This document shows, piece after piece, positions 34,978 through 44,312 of a stretch of 64,000 bases of DNA. This stretch comes from an uncultured Anaerolineae bacterium (GTDB taxonomy: Bacteria > Chloroflexota > Anaerolineae > Aggregatilineales > Phototrophicaceae). The stretch is from NCBI GenBank assembly GCA_934216615.1, contig CAKQCB010000004.1:62001-126000 (forward strand), given 5' to 3'. The notes beneath the pieces are model-generated. The model had not been told where the DNA came from and ran no database searches. It was given only the letters and a program-made list of their open reading frames with translations. How positions within the stretch are numbered: position 1 is the first letter of the stretch; every line of letters begins with the position of its first letter. The translations under genes and the position numbers were made by a program.

Positions 34978-36195
34978 ATGATGGATTGGGAAAACCGTTT
35001 TGCAGAGCGCACCAAACAGATGAAACGTTCGAGCGTTCGTGAAATTCTTAAACTCACCGCCAAGCCTGAAGTTATTTCCTTTGCAGGGGGCTTACCTGCA
35101 CCTGAATTATTCCCTGTAGAGCGCATTCGCGAAGCGACGGATACCGTGCTTTCCGAACGGGGACAAGAAGTTTTGCAATACAGCACCAGCGAAGGCATGC
35201 CCGAACTTCGTGACTTAATTGCAAGACGGTTGTCAAACGACCAATTCAAGATCGGCATTGAAAATATTCTCATCACGACCGGCTCACAACAAGCGGTTGA
35301 TATGATCGCGCGCATCTTCTTTGATGAAGGCGATGCGGTGGTGGTGGAAGACCCAACCTATGTGGGTATGCTCACTTCTTGGCGACCTTTCAACTTAGAT
35401 TTCTTAGCGGTGCCAACCGACAATGATGGCATGATCGTCGATCAGTTAGAGCCTGTTTTACAACAAAACCCCAAGCTGATGTACGCCATCCCCACCTTCC
35501 AAAACCCACAAGGCACGACGCTCACCTTAGAACGACGCCAAAAATTAGCGCAGTTGCTCGTGAAATATCATCTGCCTTTGGTGGAAGATGATCCGTATGG
35601 TGAATTGCGCTACAGCGGTGAACCGCTTCCGTCAATTCTCGCTTTAGAAGCCGCTGAACGCGGATCATCCACGCTAGACGGTTCGGTGATGTACTGCGGA
35701 ACGTTCTCCAAAGTATTAACGCCCGGCCTGCGCATCGGTTGGGTTGCCGCCGCCGCCCCCGTGATTGATAAATTGGTTCAAGTGAAACAAGCGACGGATT
35801 TACATACCAGCACCTTCAACCAATTTGTGTCGTATGAAGCCGCACGTGACGAAGTATTCTTAAATGATCACATCACCCGCCTACGCGAAGTCTACCGCGA
35901 ACGCCGTGACTTGATGTTGCAAGCTATGGCTGAACACTTCCCTGAAGAAATCACCTGGACGCGCCCAGAAGGGGGCTTGTTCATCATGGTGACGATGCCC
36001 GAACATCTCAATGCGCGCGAAGTCCTGAAACAAGCGATTGCTCAAAATGTCGCCTTTGTGCCATGTGATGAATTTTTCATCAGTGGTGCAGGACACAATA
36101 TGTTCCGCTTGAATTTCAGCAACTCCACCCCAGAACGGATTGCGACAGGCATCCAGCGCTTGGGAACGGTGTTAAAAGAAGCGATGCGTTCGTGA
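34978..36195 (+). CDS. class I/II PLP aminotransferase (2-aminoadipate/LysN-like)
   Basis: 405 residues. Fold type I aminotransferase related to 2-aminoadipate or aromatic/branched-chain aminotransferases. Visible features are the N-terminal ISFAGGLPAPELFPVE (typical for LysN/ARO8-like enzymes), TTGSQQAVDMIARIFFDEGD, PTFQNPQGTTL, VEDDPYGELRYSG with the PLP-pairing residues, and the Schiff-base Lys in CGTFSKVLTPGLRIGW. The C-terminal FRLNFSNSTPERIATGI has the substrate-binding Arg. It has no N-terminal winged helix, so it is an enzyme rather than a MocR regulator. The substrate cannot be fixed from sequence. Confidence 0.88.
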   Translation: MMDWENRFAERTKQMKRSSVREILKLTAKPEVISFAGGLPAPELFPVERIREATDTVLSERGQEVLQYSTSEGMPELRDLIARRLSNDQFKIGIENILITTGSQQAVDMIARIFFDEGDAVVVEDPTYVGMLTSWRPFNLDFLAVPTDNDGMIVDQLEPVLQQNPKLMYAIPTFQNPQGTTLTLERRQKLAQLLVKYHLPLVEDDPYGELRYSGEPLPSILALEAAERGSSTLDGSVMYCGTFSKVLTPGLRIGWVAAAAPVIDKLVQVKQATDLHTSTFNQFVSYEAARDEVFLNDHITRLREVYRERRDLMLQAMAEHFPEEITWTRPEGGLFIMVTMPEHLNAREVLKQAIAQNVAFVPCDEFFISGAGHNMFRLNFSNSTPERIATGIQRLGTVLKEAMRS

Positions 36196-36229
36196 CCTCC
36201 CCCCGATAGCGTTGCTATCGGGGGGAGGT
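36195..36229. terminator. perfect hairpin overlapping the aminotransferase stop
   Basis: Arms ACCTCCCCCCGATAGC and GCTATCGGGGGGAGGT around GTT, a 16 bp perfect stem beginning at the last base of the stop codon. No T tract follows. It is the boundary to the repeat cluster. Confidence 0.6.
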
Positions 36230-36230
36230 G

Positions 36231-36770
36231 CCCTTCACAACCTCTCAAAATCGCAACCACCATAGAGACACCGTTTTAAAAACACCTCACCTGCTGCGCT
36301 GACGCTCAGCCGTCCTCTCCTCACGGAGAGGACAAAGGGACATTTATTTGAGGTAGGTTATCTTTCGCGGACAGGGCAAGGCGATGCCTTGCCCCTACAA
36401 AATTCTCGTGTCAACCTAATTCTTTCCGCCCTCTCCCCACGGAGAGGGCACGACCCTGTCGGGGTGAGGTGCCCTTCACAAGCTCTCAAAATCGCAACTA
36501 CCATAGAGACACCGTTTTAAAAATCACCTCACCTGCTGCGCTTCGCTTAGCCGTCCTCTCCGTGGGGAGAGGACAAAGGCAAAATAAGACAACCTGTAGG
36601 GGCAAGTCACCGACTTGCCCACCCCATTTCTGAATCTGATTCATTCGTTGATAACCAAAAACAAAACGGGCAAGGCATCGCCTTGCCCCTACAAAATCCT
36701 CGTGTCAACCTAATTCTTCCTCGCATTCTCCACACGAACAGGATCACGACCTCGTCGGGGATAAGGTGCT
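36231..36770. repeat. cluster of dispersed palindromic intergenic repeats
   Basis: The same family as at 14.4 and 40.5 kb. A unit beginning CCCTTCACAACCTCTCAAAA at 36231 recurs at 36472, a period of 241 bp. Each unit contains CACCTCACCTGCTGCGCT...GCCGTCCTCTCC, a short palindrome (GGGCAAGG-cgat-CCTTGCCC or GGGCAAGTC/GACTTGCCC), and CTCTCCCCACGGAGAGGGCACGAC...GGTGAGGTG. The part 36597-36700 is the reverse complement of unit sequence at 40.8-40.9 kb. A decayed copy ends at about 36770. Confidence 0.85.
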
Positions 36771-36835
36771 TGCTCACCATCCCTCACAAGAGTATCATGT
36801 GAGGATATGGGACAACTTTAATCTAAAAGAGTGAG

Positions 36836-37417
36836 ATGATGGCGAAATTTTACGACGAAATCACGGATGAGCTGAAAGCCTTTGCTGAACGACAACACAT
36901 GTTTTTTGTTGCCAGCGCGCCCCTTTCGGATGAGGGACATGTCAATGTCTCGCCGAAGGGGATGGATAGCTTCCGTATTTTAGACCCGCATCGTGTCGCC
37001 TATTTAGATTTAACGGGCAGTGGCAACGAGACATCAGCCCACCTGAAAGAAAACGGACGCATCACATTTATGTTCTGTGCTTTTGAGGGTGCACCGCGCA
37101 TCATGCGCTTTTTTGGCACGGGCAAAGTTGTCCTGTCCAACACCCCTGAATGGGATACGTTGATCCCGCATTTCACGCAGATTCAGGGCGCGCGCCAGAT
37201 CATCACCGCAGAGATCACCCTAGTGCAAACCGCCTGCGGATACGCCGTCCCGTTGTACGATTTTCAAGGACAGCGCGAAACGCTCGTTAAATGGGCGGAT
37301 GCCAAAGGTGAAAATGGACTCGTCGCTTACCGCGCAGAGAAAAATGTGTGCAGTATTGATGGACTAGTCACGCACTTAGGCGATGAACACGCTAAAACCC
37401 ATACCTCATCGACCTGA
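36836..37417 (+). CDS. pyridoxamine 5'-phosphate oxidase-like FMN-binding protein
   Basis: 193 residues (ATG 36836 or 36839). The N-terminal half follows the PNPOx split-barrel pattern: FVASAPLSDEGHVNVSPKGM, then VAYLDLTGSGNETSAHLKEN and ITFMFCAFEGAPRIMRFFGTGKVV. These match flavin-binding beta strands of the large pyridoxamine-oxidase-like superfamily. Many members are flavin or F420 reductases of unknown substrate. Residues 115-160 are helical. It is preceded by the repeat cluster and a weak ribosome site (GAGTGAG). Confidence 0.85.
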   Translation: MMAKFYDEITDELKAFAERQHMFFVASAPLSDEGHVNVSPKGMDSFRILDPHRVAYLDLTGSGNETSAHLKENGRITFMFCAFEGAPRIMRFFGTGKVVLSNTPEWDTLIPHFTQIQGARQIITAEITLVQTACGYAVPLYDFQGQRETLVKWADAKGENGLVAYRAEKNVCSIDGLVTHLGDEHAKTHTSST

Positions 37418-37500
37418 ATAGAGTGTCTACCCAATTATTGAGAACACTTCGCGCATCAGGCATAATGCACGCTGAATAACGGGCAAATAAAGGTGCGTGT

Positions 37501-38823
37501 ATGGTGAACCGTTGGAATACTTCGCTCTGGCTTGCAGGGGTTATCCTCGTTTATGTCGTCCTCGGCATCGGCTTTGTCATCCGTACCCCCGACTGGCAAA
37601 ACCCCGATGAACCCGCACATTACAACTACGTTCGGCAAGTCGCTGAAAACGGATGCTGTCCGTTGATTGAGGCGGGCGATTGGGACAGCGCTTATCTGGA
37701 CACGCTCAAAATTGAAGAATTTCATCCCAGTTTGTTAGAACGCATCGACACAATTCAATACGAAGATCATCAAGCCCCGCTGTATTATTTAGTGGCGTCC
37801 GCGCTGTATCAAGTGAGCGGCGGGGGCTTGTTCGTGGTGCGCTTATTCTCGCTCATCTTGGGGATAGGGATCATCTTCTTTGCGTATCAAACGGCGCGTG
37901 AGGTGTTTCCATCCAAGCCATATTTGGCGGTTGGTGTCGCGGCGTTCGTCGCGTGGATTCCACAGCATATCGCCATGTTATCCGCTGCCAATAACGACGC
38001 GATGGCCGAGCTGTGGGTAGCGATTGGGCTATGGCACACGGTCAGATACTTGAAGAAGCCGTCGATCACCCTATGGGATGCCGTGATCATGGGGATATTG
38101 GGCGGGTTAGGGGCGCTGACAAAGGTCAATGCGTTGTTCATCTGCGGGGTGTTTGGACTGGCGATTTTGATCCGCTGGTGGCAGGAAAAAGACCGCGCAA
38201 TTCCCCAAGTGATTGCCCAGATCATCGGCTTTTTACTGCCCTTCGTCGTGTTGGCGGGGGTGTGGTGGATGCGAAACATCAGCGTTTACGGCATGCCCGA
38301 CTTCTTGGGCCTAGCCCGACATGATGAAGTTGTGGTCGGTCAACTGCGCACGGTGGATTACATCGGTCAGATTGGCGGGTTGGGGACGTATCTACAAAAC
38401 TTGATCAGCACCACCTTCCATAGTTTTTGGGGACAGTTGGGCTGGATGGCCTCACCGTTACCCACATGGGCGTATGGCCTGATCGGCATTTTATTGGTCT
38501 ATTTTGGGGTGGGATGGGCGCTTCGAGTAGCGCAGCGTCCTGCGCTGAGCGAAAGCTCAAAAGCGGTTTGGCTGATTTTGAGCATCAGCCTGATATTCAC
38601 CTTTTTACAATACGCGTATTACAACAGCGAGTTTGTGCAATTTCAAGGACGCTATCTGTTTGTCGGATTGGTTCCGATGGGCATTTTTATCGCGCTTGGG
38701 GTTGAGGGTTGGGCCAACAAATTTTTTAAACGTCAGCCCTTCTTAGCACTGGTGCCGTTCCTCAGTTTAGTCATCATCAATGGATATGTGATTTGGCGGA
38801 TATTGCCGGGGTTAAGTTATTAA
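37501..38823 (+). CDS. polytopic membrane protein, probable GT-C-type glycosyltransferase
   Basis: 440 residues with about ten hydrophobic segments. The first loop begins IRTPDWQNPDEPAHYNYVRQ, with the Asp/Glu pair typical of catalytic loops of lipid-linked sugar transferases (PMT/DUF2142-like). It continues to EDHQAPLYYLVASALY, another family-typical motif. The donor is probably a polyprenyl-linked sugar and the acceptor is unknown. The start is GTG-adjacent ATG 37501. The next gene starts with no spacer (TAA-ATG at 38821-38826), so the two are co-transcribed, an unexpected pairing with a housekeeping pyrophosphatase. Confidence 0.7.
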   Translation: MVNRWNTSLWLAGVILVYVVLGIGFVIRTPDWQNPDEPAHYNYVRQVAENGCCPLIEAGDWDSAYLDTLKIEEFHPSLLERIDTIQYEDHQAPLYYLVASALYQVSGGGLFVVRLFSLILGIGIIFFAYQTAREVFPSKPYLAVGVAAFVAWIPQHIAMLSAANNDAMAELWVAIGLWHTVRYLKKPSITLWDAVIMGILGGLGALTKVNALFICGVFGLAILIRWWQEKDRAIPQVIAQIIGFLLPFVVLAGVWWMRNISVYGMPDFLGLARHDEVVVGQLRTVDYIGQIGGLGTYLQNLISTTFHSFWGQLGWMASPLPTWAYGLIGILLVYFGVGWALRVAQRPALSESSKAVWLILSISLIFTFLQYAYYNSEFVQFQGRYLFVGLVPMGIFIALGVEGWANKFFKRQPFLALVPFLSLVIINGYVIWRILPGLSY

Positions 38824-39411
38824 ATGGATATTTTGATCGCAACGACGAATCAAGGAAAATTGAAAGAGTACCATCAAATTTTTGCCGACGCGCCCGCGAA
38901 AGTCCTCAGTTTGGCGGATGTTGGCTTGGCAGATGTCGATATTGAAGAACCGTTCAATACGTTCGCCGAAAATGCTGTCCATAAAGCACAAGCCTATGCA
39001 CAGATGAGCGGTTTACTCACCATCGCCGATGACAGCGGTTTAGAAGTCGATGCGCTGGACGGTCGCCCGGGCGTGTTTTCAGCGCGCTATGCCCCAACGG
39101 CCGAAGCACGCATTGAAAAGTTACTCGGTGAACTTCAGAACGTGCCGGATGAAAAGCGGACGGCGCGCTTTCAGTGCGTAATCGCCGCTGTGCGCGGGGA
39201 TCAGGTTGAAACGTTCGCTGGTGCATGTGAGGGACATATTTTACACGCGGTGCACGGTACAGGCGGTTTTGGCTATGATCCGATTTTCCAGCCTGTGGGC
39301 TATGAGAAAACCTTCAGCGAATTGACGTATGAAGAAAAGAACGCCATCAGCCATCGGGGCATTGCATCGCGTGGGATTGCGCCGAAGGTGCTCGCCCTAC
39401 TCACAGAATAG
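38824..39411 (+). CDS. rdgB: XTP/dITP diphosphatase (HAM1/RdgB family)
   Basis: 195 residues. It removes non-canonical purine triphosphates such as dITP and XTP, releasing pyrophosphate and so protecting DNA and RNA. Family motifs are in order: IATTNQGKLKEYHQIF, FAENAVHKAQAYA, ADDSGLEVDALDGRPGVFSARYA, GTGGFGYDPIFQPVGYEKTF, and the C-terminal ISHRGIASRG. Length fits the family. It starts directly after the stop of the membrane-protein gene upstream. Confidence 0.95.
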   Translation: MDILIATTNQGKLKEYHQIFADAPAKVLSLADVGLADVDIEEPFNTFAENAVHKAQAYAQMSGLLTIADDSGLEVDALDGRPGVFSARYAPTAEARIEKLLGELQNVPDEKRTARFQCVIAAVRGDQVETFAGACEGHILHAVHGTGGFGYDPIFQPVGYEKTFSELTYEEKNAISHRGIASRGIAPKVLALLTE

Positions 39412-39511
39412 AATTTAGGGCATGGTGTTTTGCGCTTGCAGAACCCGTTATAATGGAAACACTTCAGAAGTTTTGTTACCCCTTGTTGAAAGTACAAGGT
39501 TGAAAGGTGTG

Positions 39512-40534
39512 ATGATGGCCGTTGCAAACACCAAAAAACAAGTCAGTCATTCGACGAATGGCGTAGAAAAAAAGACAACGACTGAACATCTGCGCAATGA
39601 GGGCATGCCTTTAGATGTGTCATGGGTGGAAGAATCCCGCGTGAATTTGAGCGCGGTTGAACGACGAACTGCGTCTTTACCCGGTCGGCGTACCGTGAAA
39701 AAGGATTGGCAGGCCGCATGGTTGCTCAAAGCGGTGACGTGCATCGACCTCACTACTTTAGCGGGTGACGATACACCGGGGAATGTGGCACGTTTATGCG
39801 CGAAGGCACGCCAACCCGTACAACAATCCACATTGGATGCGTTAGGCGTAGGTGATCTAGGCATCACCGTCGGCGCGGTGTGTGTGTATCACAACCGTGT
39901 TGAAGATGCGGTGCGCAATTTAGAAGGCACAGATATTCCAGTCGCGGCAGTTTCGACAGGGTTTCCCGCAGGGCTTACACCCCACGCGCTGAAACTCGAA
40001 GAAATTAAAGCCTCTGTCGCGGCGGGTGCGCGTGAAATCGACATTGTAATTTCGCGTGAGCATGTCTTGCGTGGGAATTGGCAAGCGCTCTATGACGAAG
40101 TGCGCGATTTTCGTGAAGCCTGTGGCGAAGCCCACATGAAATCCATTTTGGCGACGGGCGAACTAGGCACCTTACGGAATGTGATGCGCGCCAGCCGTGT
40201 CGCGTTGATGGCCGGGTCGGATTTCATCAAGACTTCTACAGGCAAAGAAGGCGTGAATGCGACGCTCGATGTCGCGTTGGTGATGTGCCGTGCCATTCGT
40301 GAATACCAAACGATGACCGGTTACAAAGCAGGGTTTAAACCCGCGGGGGGCATCCGCACCGCAAAACAGGCGATGAACTTCCAATTTTTGATGAAAGAAG
40401 AATTGGGCGACGAATGGCTTGAGCCTGACTTGTTCCGTTTTGGCGCAAGTGCTCTGTTGACCGACATCGAACGCCAACTGTCCCACTTCCTTACTGGACG
40501 TTACGCCAGCGAACGCTATCTACCCATGGGGTAA
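39512..40534 (+). CDS. deoC: deoxyribose-phosphate aldolase
   Basis: 340 residues from ATG 39512 (GTGTG upstream; the frame is open back to 39422). It cleaves 2-deoxyribose 5-phosphate to glyceraldehyde 3-phosphate and acetaldehyde in nucleoside catabolism. The barrel is recognisable from CIDLTTLAGDDTPGNVARLC, VAAVSTGFPAGLTPHALK, EIDIVISREHVLRGNWQALY, MKSILATGELG, the Schiff-base Lys in DFIKTSTGKEGVNA and the proton-relay Lys in GFKPAGGIRTAKQA. The N-terminal ~80 residues are longer than in the short bacterial enzymes. It belongs to the longer DeoC group seen in animals and some bacteria. Its stop codon abuts the repeat cluster. Confidence 0.92.
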   Translation: MMAVANTKKQVSHSTNGVEKKTTTEHLRNEGMPLDVSWVEESRVNLSAVERRTASLPGRRTVKKDWQAAWLLKAVTCIDLTTLAGDDTPGNVARLCAKARQPVQQSTLDALGVGDLGITVGAVCVYHNRVEDAVRNLEGTDIPVAAVSTGFPAGLTPHALKLEEIKASVAAGAREIDIVISREHVLRGNWQALYDEVRDFREACGEAHMKSILATGELGTLRNVMRASRVALMAGSDFIKTSTGKEGVNATLDVALVMCRAIREYQTMTGYKAGFKPAGGIRTAKQAMNFQFLMKEELGDEWLEPDLFRFGASALLTDIERQLSHFLTGRYASERYLPMG

Positions 40535-41260
40535 CACCTCACCCAAACAGGGTCGTGCCCTCTCCATGGGGAGAGGGCGGGAAAACTAAACACATCACAA
40601 ATCAGGTTTTTTGTAGGGGCAAGTCGGTGACTTGCCCTGTCCGCGAAATATAACCTACCTCAAAATGAGAAACGTCCCTGTCCTCTCCGTGGGGAGAGGA
40701 CGGCTAAGCATAGCGCAGCAGGTGAGGTGTCTTTTATCCGTTGTTAAAAAACACCTCACCCCGACAGGGTCGTGCCCTCTCCCCATGGAGAGGGCGAAAA
40801 GAATCACGTCGCAAATATGATTTTTGTAGGGACAGGGCATGCCCTGTCCGTTTTGTTTTTGGTTATCAACGAATGGATGAGATTCAGAAATGGGGTGGGC
40901 AAGTCACCGACTTGCCCCTACAGATTTGTCTTCTTTTGTCCTTTGTCCTCTCCCCACGGAGAGGACGGCTAAGCATAGCGCAGCAGGTGAGGTGTCTTTT
41001 ATCCGTTGTTAAAAAACACCTCACCCCGACAGGGTCGTGCCCTCTCCGTGGGGAGAGGGCGGAAAGAATTACGTTACAAATCAGGATTTTGTAGGGACAG
41101 GGCATTCACTGTCCGTTTTGTTTTTGGTTATCAACGAATGGATGAGAATTAGAAATGGGGTGGGCAAGGCGATGCCTTGCCCCTACAGATTTGTCTTCTT
41201 TTGTCCTTTGTCCTCTCCCCACGGAGAGGACGGCTGAGCGAAGCGCAGCAGGTGAGATGC
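40535..41260. repeat. tandem 265 bp units of the dispersed intergenic repeat
   Basis: After a shorter first copy, two nearly identical units run with a period of exactly 265 bp; the phrase GGTGAGGTGT or its variant starts at 40721, 40986 and 41251. Each unit contains CACCTCACCCCGACAGGGTC...GAGAGGGCG, a TTTTGTAGGGACAGGGCA palindrome, TTGGTTATCAACGAATGGAT, a GGGCAAG...CTTGCCC palindrome, and GTCCTCTCCCCACGGAGAGG...GCAGCAGGTGAG. Frames across it are in-frame by chance and are not called as genes. It separates deoC from the Mrp operon end. Confidence 0.9.
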
Positions 41261-41285
41261 GCTTAACAATTCATGCCCTACCCTG

Positions 41286-41678
41286 TTATGGCGTAGGCGC
41301 AAGCGGGGATTCACCCGCGTCGTCTTCCAGCTCATATTCCACATCGGTGAGGTGACTGGCGGCGAGATCATCCACCCATGTTTGTTCAGACATGGGGATT
41401 TTTGCGACGTGGGCGGCGCGATTAATCACCTGTAAGCCCGTCGGCGAACTGAAGAAGTACAACAGCATCAAGGCGATGAGTTTGATAGTGAGCAATGGGT
41501 CGCCAAAAAATATCGTCACGCTGATGACCAACAATGCGGGCGAAAGGGTGCTGGCTTTGGCGGCGCTGTGCGTGCGCAAATAGTAGTCGCTGAAATGTAA
41601 CATCCCAAACGAAGCCAAAAGACGAAATATGGCGGATACAAGTAAGAGAATTGTGATGATGACTTCACCAAAACTCAT
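41286..41678 (-). CDS. mnhG: Na+/H+ antiporter subunit G (MnhG/MrpG)
   Basis: 130 residues with three membrane helices. It is the last gene of the Mrp operon. The MrpG pattern is present in FRLLASFGMLHFSDYYLRTHSAAKASTL-type sequence (with G-x-L-H/R-x-x-D-xx-x-R-x-H-A) and LLYFFSSPTGLQVINRAAH. It overlaps mnhF by four bases. The acidic C-terminal tail (about 100-130, VEYELEDDAGES) is an extension beyond the usual subunit. Confidence 0.9.
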   Translation of the reverse strand: MSFGEVIITILLLVSAIFRLLASFGMLHFSDYYLRTHSAAKASTLSPALLVISVTIFFGDPLLTIKLIALMLLYFFSSPTGLQVINRAAHVAKIPMSEQTWVDDLAASHLTDVEYELEDDAGESPLAPTP

Positions 41679-41986
41679 TCTTTATCTCCTTGTTCTATTT
41701 GGGTTTGCGCTTGCCCTCTTTGATAGCGTTCAATATAGATGCCAACAACGGCCAAACTTAAGAAGCCGACAACGGCGGTCACAATCAACGTATCGATCAA
41801 AAAGGGTTGGTCGGTTTTGATGGCGTGTACCAACCCAAACGAGACGACGTGTAATGCGATTTGGTCACCCGCAACGGCGCGGTCTGGAAGGCTTGGCCCT
41901 CTCAACAAACGGATGGTGACCATGACGAGCGAGAGCAGTAGGATGATATTAGTAATGTCGAGCACGGTTGCAAAGGCGGGACTCAT
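41675..41986 (-). CDS. mnhF: Na+/H+ antiporter subunit F (MnhF/MrpF)
   Basis: 103 residues, three membrane helices. The conserved RLLRGPSLPDRAVAGDQIAL of MrpF is present, followed by VTAVVGFLSLAVVGIYIERY. It overlaps mnhE and mnhG by four bases each, consistent with tightly coupled translation of the multi-subunit complex. Confidence 0.92.
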   Translation of the reverse strand: MSPAFATVLDITNIILLLSLVMVTIRLLRGPSLPDRAVAGDQIALHVVSFGLVHAIKTDQPFLIDTLIVTAVVGFLSLAVVGIYIERYQRGQAQTQIEQGDKE

Positions 41987-42459
41987 CGCATCACCTCCAA
42001 AAGACGGCGTTCTAAGCCATTTTTGATGTCTGCGCGCATTTTATCGGGGTCGGATACATCAATGGTATGGATGTAAAGAATCTTCTGATCTGGCGAGAGC
42101 GCAACGCCCATCGTCCCCGGAATGATGACGACCAGAATATGGAACAAGACCAATTCCAATTCGGTGCGCGTGGATAGAGGTAGGGCGATGATGCCGGGTT
42201 TGAGGGTGCGTTCGTCGCGAAAGATCATGATCGAAACTTGAACGGTCGAAACCACGATTTCTTTGCACAAATATAAGAAGAAGCGCAAGAACATAGGCAT
42301 ACGGCGGGTGTAATGATACGCTTCTGGACCTAACCAACGGTGGAGTGTCCAGAGGATCAAATAACCTAAAATGAACCCCCCGATCAAGTCCGTCGGCGTG
42401 AAGGATTGTAAGGACGCCCATAACAGAGCGAGGATCAAGTTAATGGTAAAGAAGCTCAT
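41983..42459 (-). CDS. mnhE: Na+/H+ antiporter subunit E (MnhE/MrpE)
   Basis: 158 residues. The N-terminal helices and the phrase GFILGYLILWTLHRWLG match MrpE, as does GIIALPLSTRTELELVLFHILVVIIPGTMGV. The rest (SPDQKILYIHTIDVSDPDKM) is the cytoplasmic part. It overlaps mnhD and mnhF by four bases. Confidence 0.92.
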   Translation of the reverse strand: MSFFTINLILALLWASLQSFTPTDLIGGFILGYLILWTLHRWLGPEAYHYTRRMPMFLRFFLYLCKEIVVSTVQVSIMIFRDERTLKPGIIALPLSTRTELELVLFHILVVIIPGTMGVALSPDQKILYIHTIDVSDPDKMRADIKNGLERRLLEVMR

Positions 42460-43961
42460 TCAACCTCCAATTGCAGAATGATTTGTTGGTAGCGCTCTGG
42501 CTCTGTGGCGCTGAGGGCGGCACGCCTTGAGATTTCGGAAACAGGTTCTGCAAAGATTCCAATGATGATGATCAATGAAACCAACAGCACCGTAGGCGCA
42601 TACAAAAATACTTGGCGTCGGGGCATGATAATTTCTTCATCCAACATTTGGACGTTTTCCGGCTTATCTTTCCAGAAAACTTCGTTCCAGATTTTGATCA
42701 TCGAGTAGAAGGTGAGTAGGCTCACGACCAAGCCGACGATCATGATGCCATACTGCCCTGCTTCGATGCTGGCGCGGATCAGGATCATCTTGCCCCAGAA
42801 ACCAGAGAGCGGGGGAATCCCTGCCAGAGACAGCGCGGCGATTAAAAAGAGGATCGAAAGCCACTTGTAATTCTTGCGGAACCCGCCCAGATATTTGAGC
42901 TTATACGTATCGCGAAGTTCGTAGGCGATCCCTGCGATGAAGAACAAAGCCGTCTTGGAAAGGATGACGTGGATGACGAAGAAAACCGAGCCGGTCATAC
43001 CCAGTTCGGTGCTGAGTCCCAAACCCATCAACAAGTAACCAATTTGGCTGATGATGTGGAACGATAACAGACGACGCCATTCACCCTGTGCAATCGCGCC
43101 TAGCACCCCTGTGATCATGGTGAGAGCGGCGAGCGTCAGAATGAGCGGTTGCAAGAACTTGATTTCGTTGGGAAAGACCACGACCAAGACTTGCCACATC
43201 GAATAGATGCCGATCTTGGTGAGCAAACCGCCAAAGAGAGCGGTCACCGGAATCGGCGGGGTGTGATACGACGCGGGAAGCCAGTAGAACAGCGGGAAGA
43301 TCGCACCTTTAATGCCGAAGGCTAACAGGAACAAGATTGCCAATAACGTCGTGATGCCCGGCGCTTCGATGCCCGAAAGTTTATACGACAAGTCCGCGAT
43401 ATTGAGCGTGCCTGCAACGGCGTAGGTCAAGCCTGCGGCGATCAAGAAGATGGTCGAGCTGATGAGGTTGATCGCCACATATTTGATGCCCCCTTCAATT
43501 TGACCGCGTTCGCCCCCCAACGTGAGCAGGACAAACGAGGACAGAAGCATCAACTCAAAGGCCACGTATAGCGTGAACAAGTCCCCCGTGATGAAGGCGA
43601 AATTCACGCCCATGATGAGGAACCCGATCAGCGGGTAATAGATGAACCGTTCGCGGTTGACGTCAATTGTCGCTTGCGAATACAAGATCACCGCAAACGC
43701 GGTCACCGAGGTGACGAACAGCATGACCGCGCTGAGCATTTCGATCACCAGTGTGATGCCAAAGGGCGCGGGGTGTCCCCCCATTTGAGAGGTGAGAATC
43801 GTATCGTTAGCGATTAAATAGCCGAGGATGAACCCGCACACGATCATATTTAAAATCGCGCCGACAGTGACGATTAAACGGCGCGTCGGGCGGGTACGGG
43901 AAAGCGCGCTAATCCCCATCAACATAGGGATGATGATCGGAAGCATGATCAGTAATTGCAT
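42456..43961 (-). CDS. mnhD: Na+/H+ antiporter subunit D (MnhD/MrpD)
   Basis: 501 residues, about 14 membrane helices. Homologous to the antiporter-like subunits NuoL/M/N of complex I. Typical phrases include FMLLSSFVLLTLGGERGQIE, FGIKGAIFPLFYWLPASYHT with the functional Lys, FGGLLTKIGIYSMWQVLVV, and FHIISQIGYLLMGLGLSTELG. It forms, with MnhA, the ion-translocating core exchanging Na+ (or K+) for protons in the cytoplasmic membrane. It lies 6 bp after mnhC. Confidence 0.93.
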   Translation of the reverse strand: MQLLIMLPIIIPMLMGISALSRTRPTRRLIVTVGAILNMIVCGFILGYLIANDTILTSQMGGHPAPFGITLVIEMLSAVMLFVTSVTAFAVILYSQATIDVNRERFIYYPLIGFLIMGVNFAFITGDLFTLYVAFELMLLSSFVLLTLGGERGQIEGGIKYVAINLISSTIFLIAAGLTYAVAGTLNIADLSYKLSGIEAPGITTLLAILFLLAFGIKGAIFPLFYWLPASYHTPPIPVTALFGGLLTKIGIYSMWQVLVVVFPNEIKFLQPLILTLAALTMITGVLGAIAQGEWRRLLSFHIISQIGYLLMGLGLSTELGMTGSVFFVIHVILSKTALFFIAGIAYELRDTYKLKYLGGFRKNYKWLSILFLIAALSLAGIPPLSGFWGKMILIRASIEAGQYGIMIVGLVVSLLTFYSMIKIWNEVFWKDKPENVQMLDEEIIMPRRQVFLYAPTVLLVSLIIIIGIFAEPVSEISRRAALSATEPERYQQIILQLEVE

Positions 43962-43967
43962 GTACTT

Positions 43968-44312
43968 CTAGACCTCACGATCTGTGCTTTGTAAGGCATC
44001 CAAGTCATCGGTTTCGACGGCTTGGCTTGCGCGGTATCCGAGCGCCATTGTGAATGCCAACACACCAAAGCTGATGACGATGGCGGTTAAGATGAGCGCT
44101 TGTGGCAGAGGGTCTGCCATTTGACTGCGTGGCACTTCGCCGATGAGCGGTGCGAGGCGCTTATTTAAATCCCCTGTCGAGAAGATCAGCAGGTTGACGG
44201 CATAGGTCAAAAGCGACAGCCCGATGATGAGCCTCACCATACTGCGCCGTAACATCAAGTAAACCCCAGCGGCAAAAATCACCCCTGCGGTGATCGCAAA
44301 TACAAGTAACAT
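43968..44312 (-). CDS. mnhC: Na+/H+ antiporter subunit C (MnhC/MrpC)
   Basis: 114 residues, three membrane helices, homologous to complex I Nuo[21 protein letters not shown] and [10 protein letters not shown] carry the conserved patterns, and [20 protein letters not shown] the family-typical DPxxQALxLTAIVI. It abuts mnhB directly. Confidence 0.93.
   Translation of the reverse strand: MLLVFAITAGVIFAAGVYLMLRRSMVRLIIGLSLLTYAVNLLIFSTGDLNKRLAPLIGEVPRSQMADPLPQALILTAIVISFGVLAFTMALGYRASQAVETDDLDALQSTDREV

Noticed and set aside
40741..41355. Several 60-117 residue reading frames in the repeat cluster
   Set aside because: They are translations of the 265 bp repeat, with similar peptides repeated in several frames on both strands. 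No ribosome site or coding signature is present.
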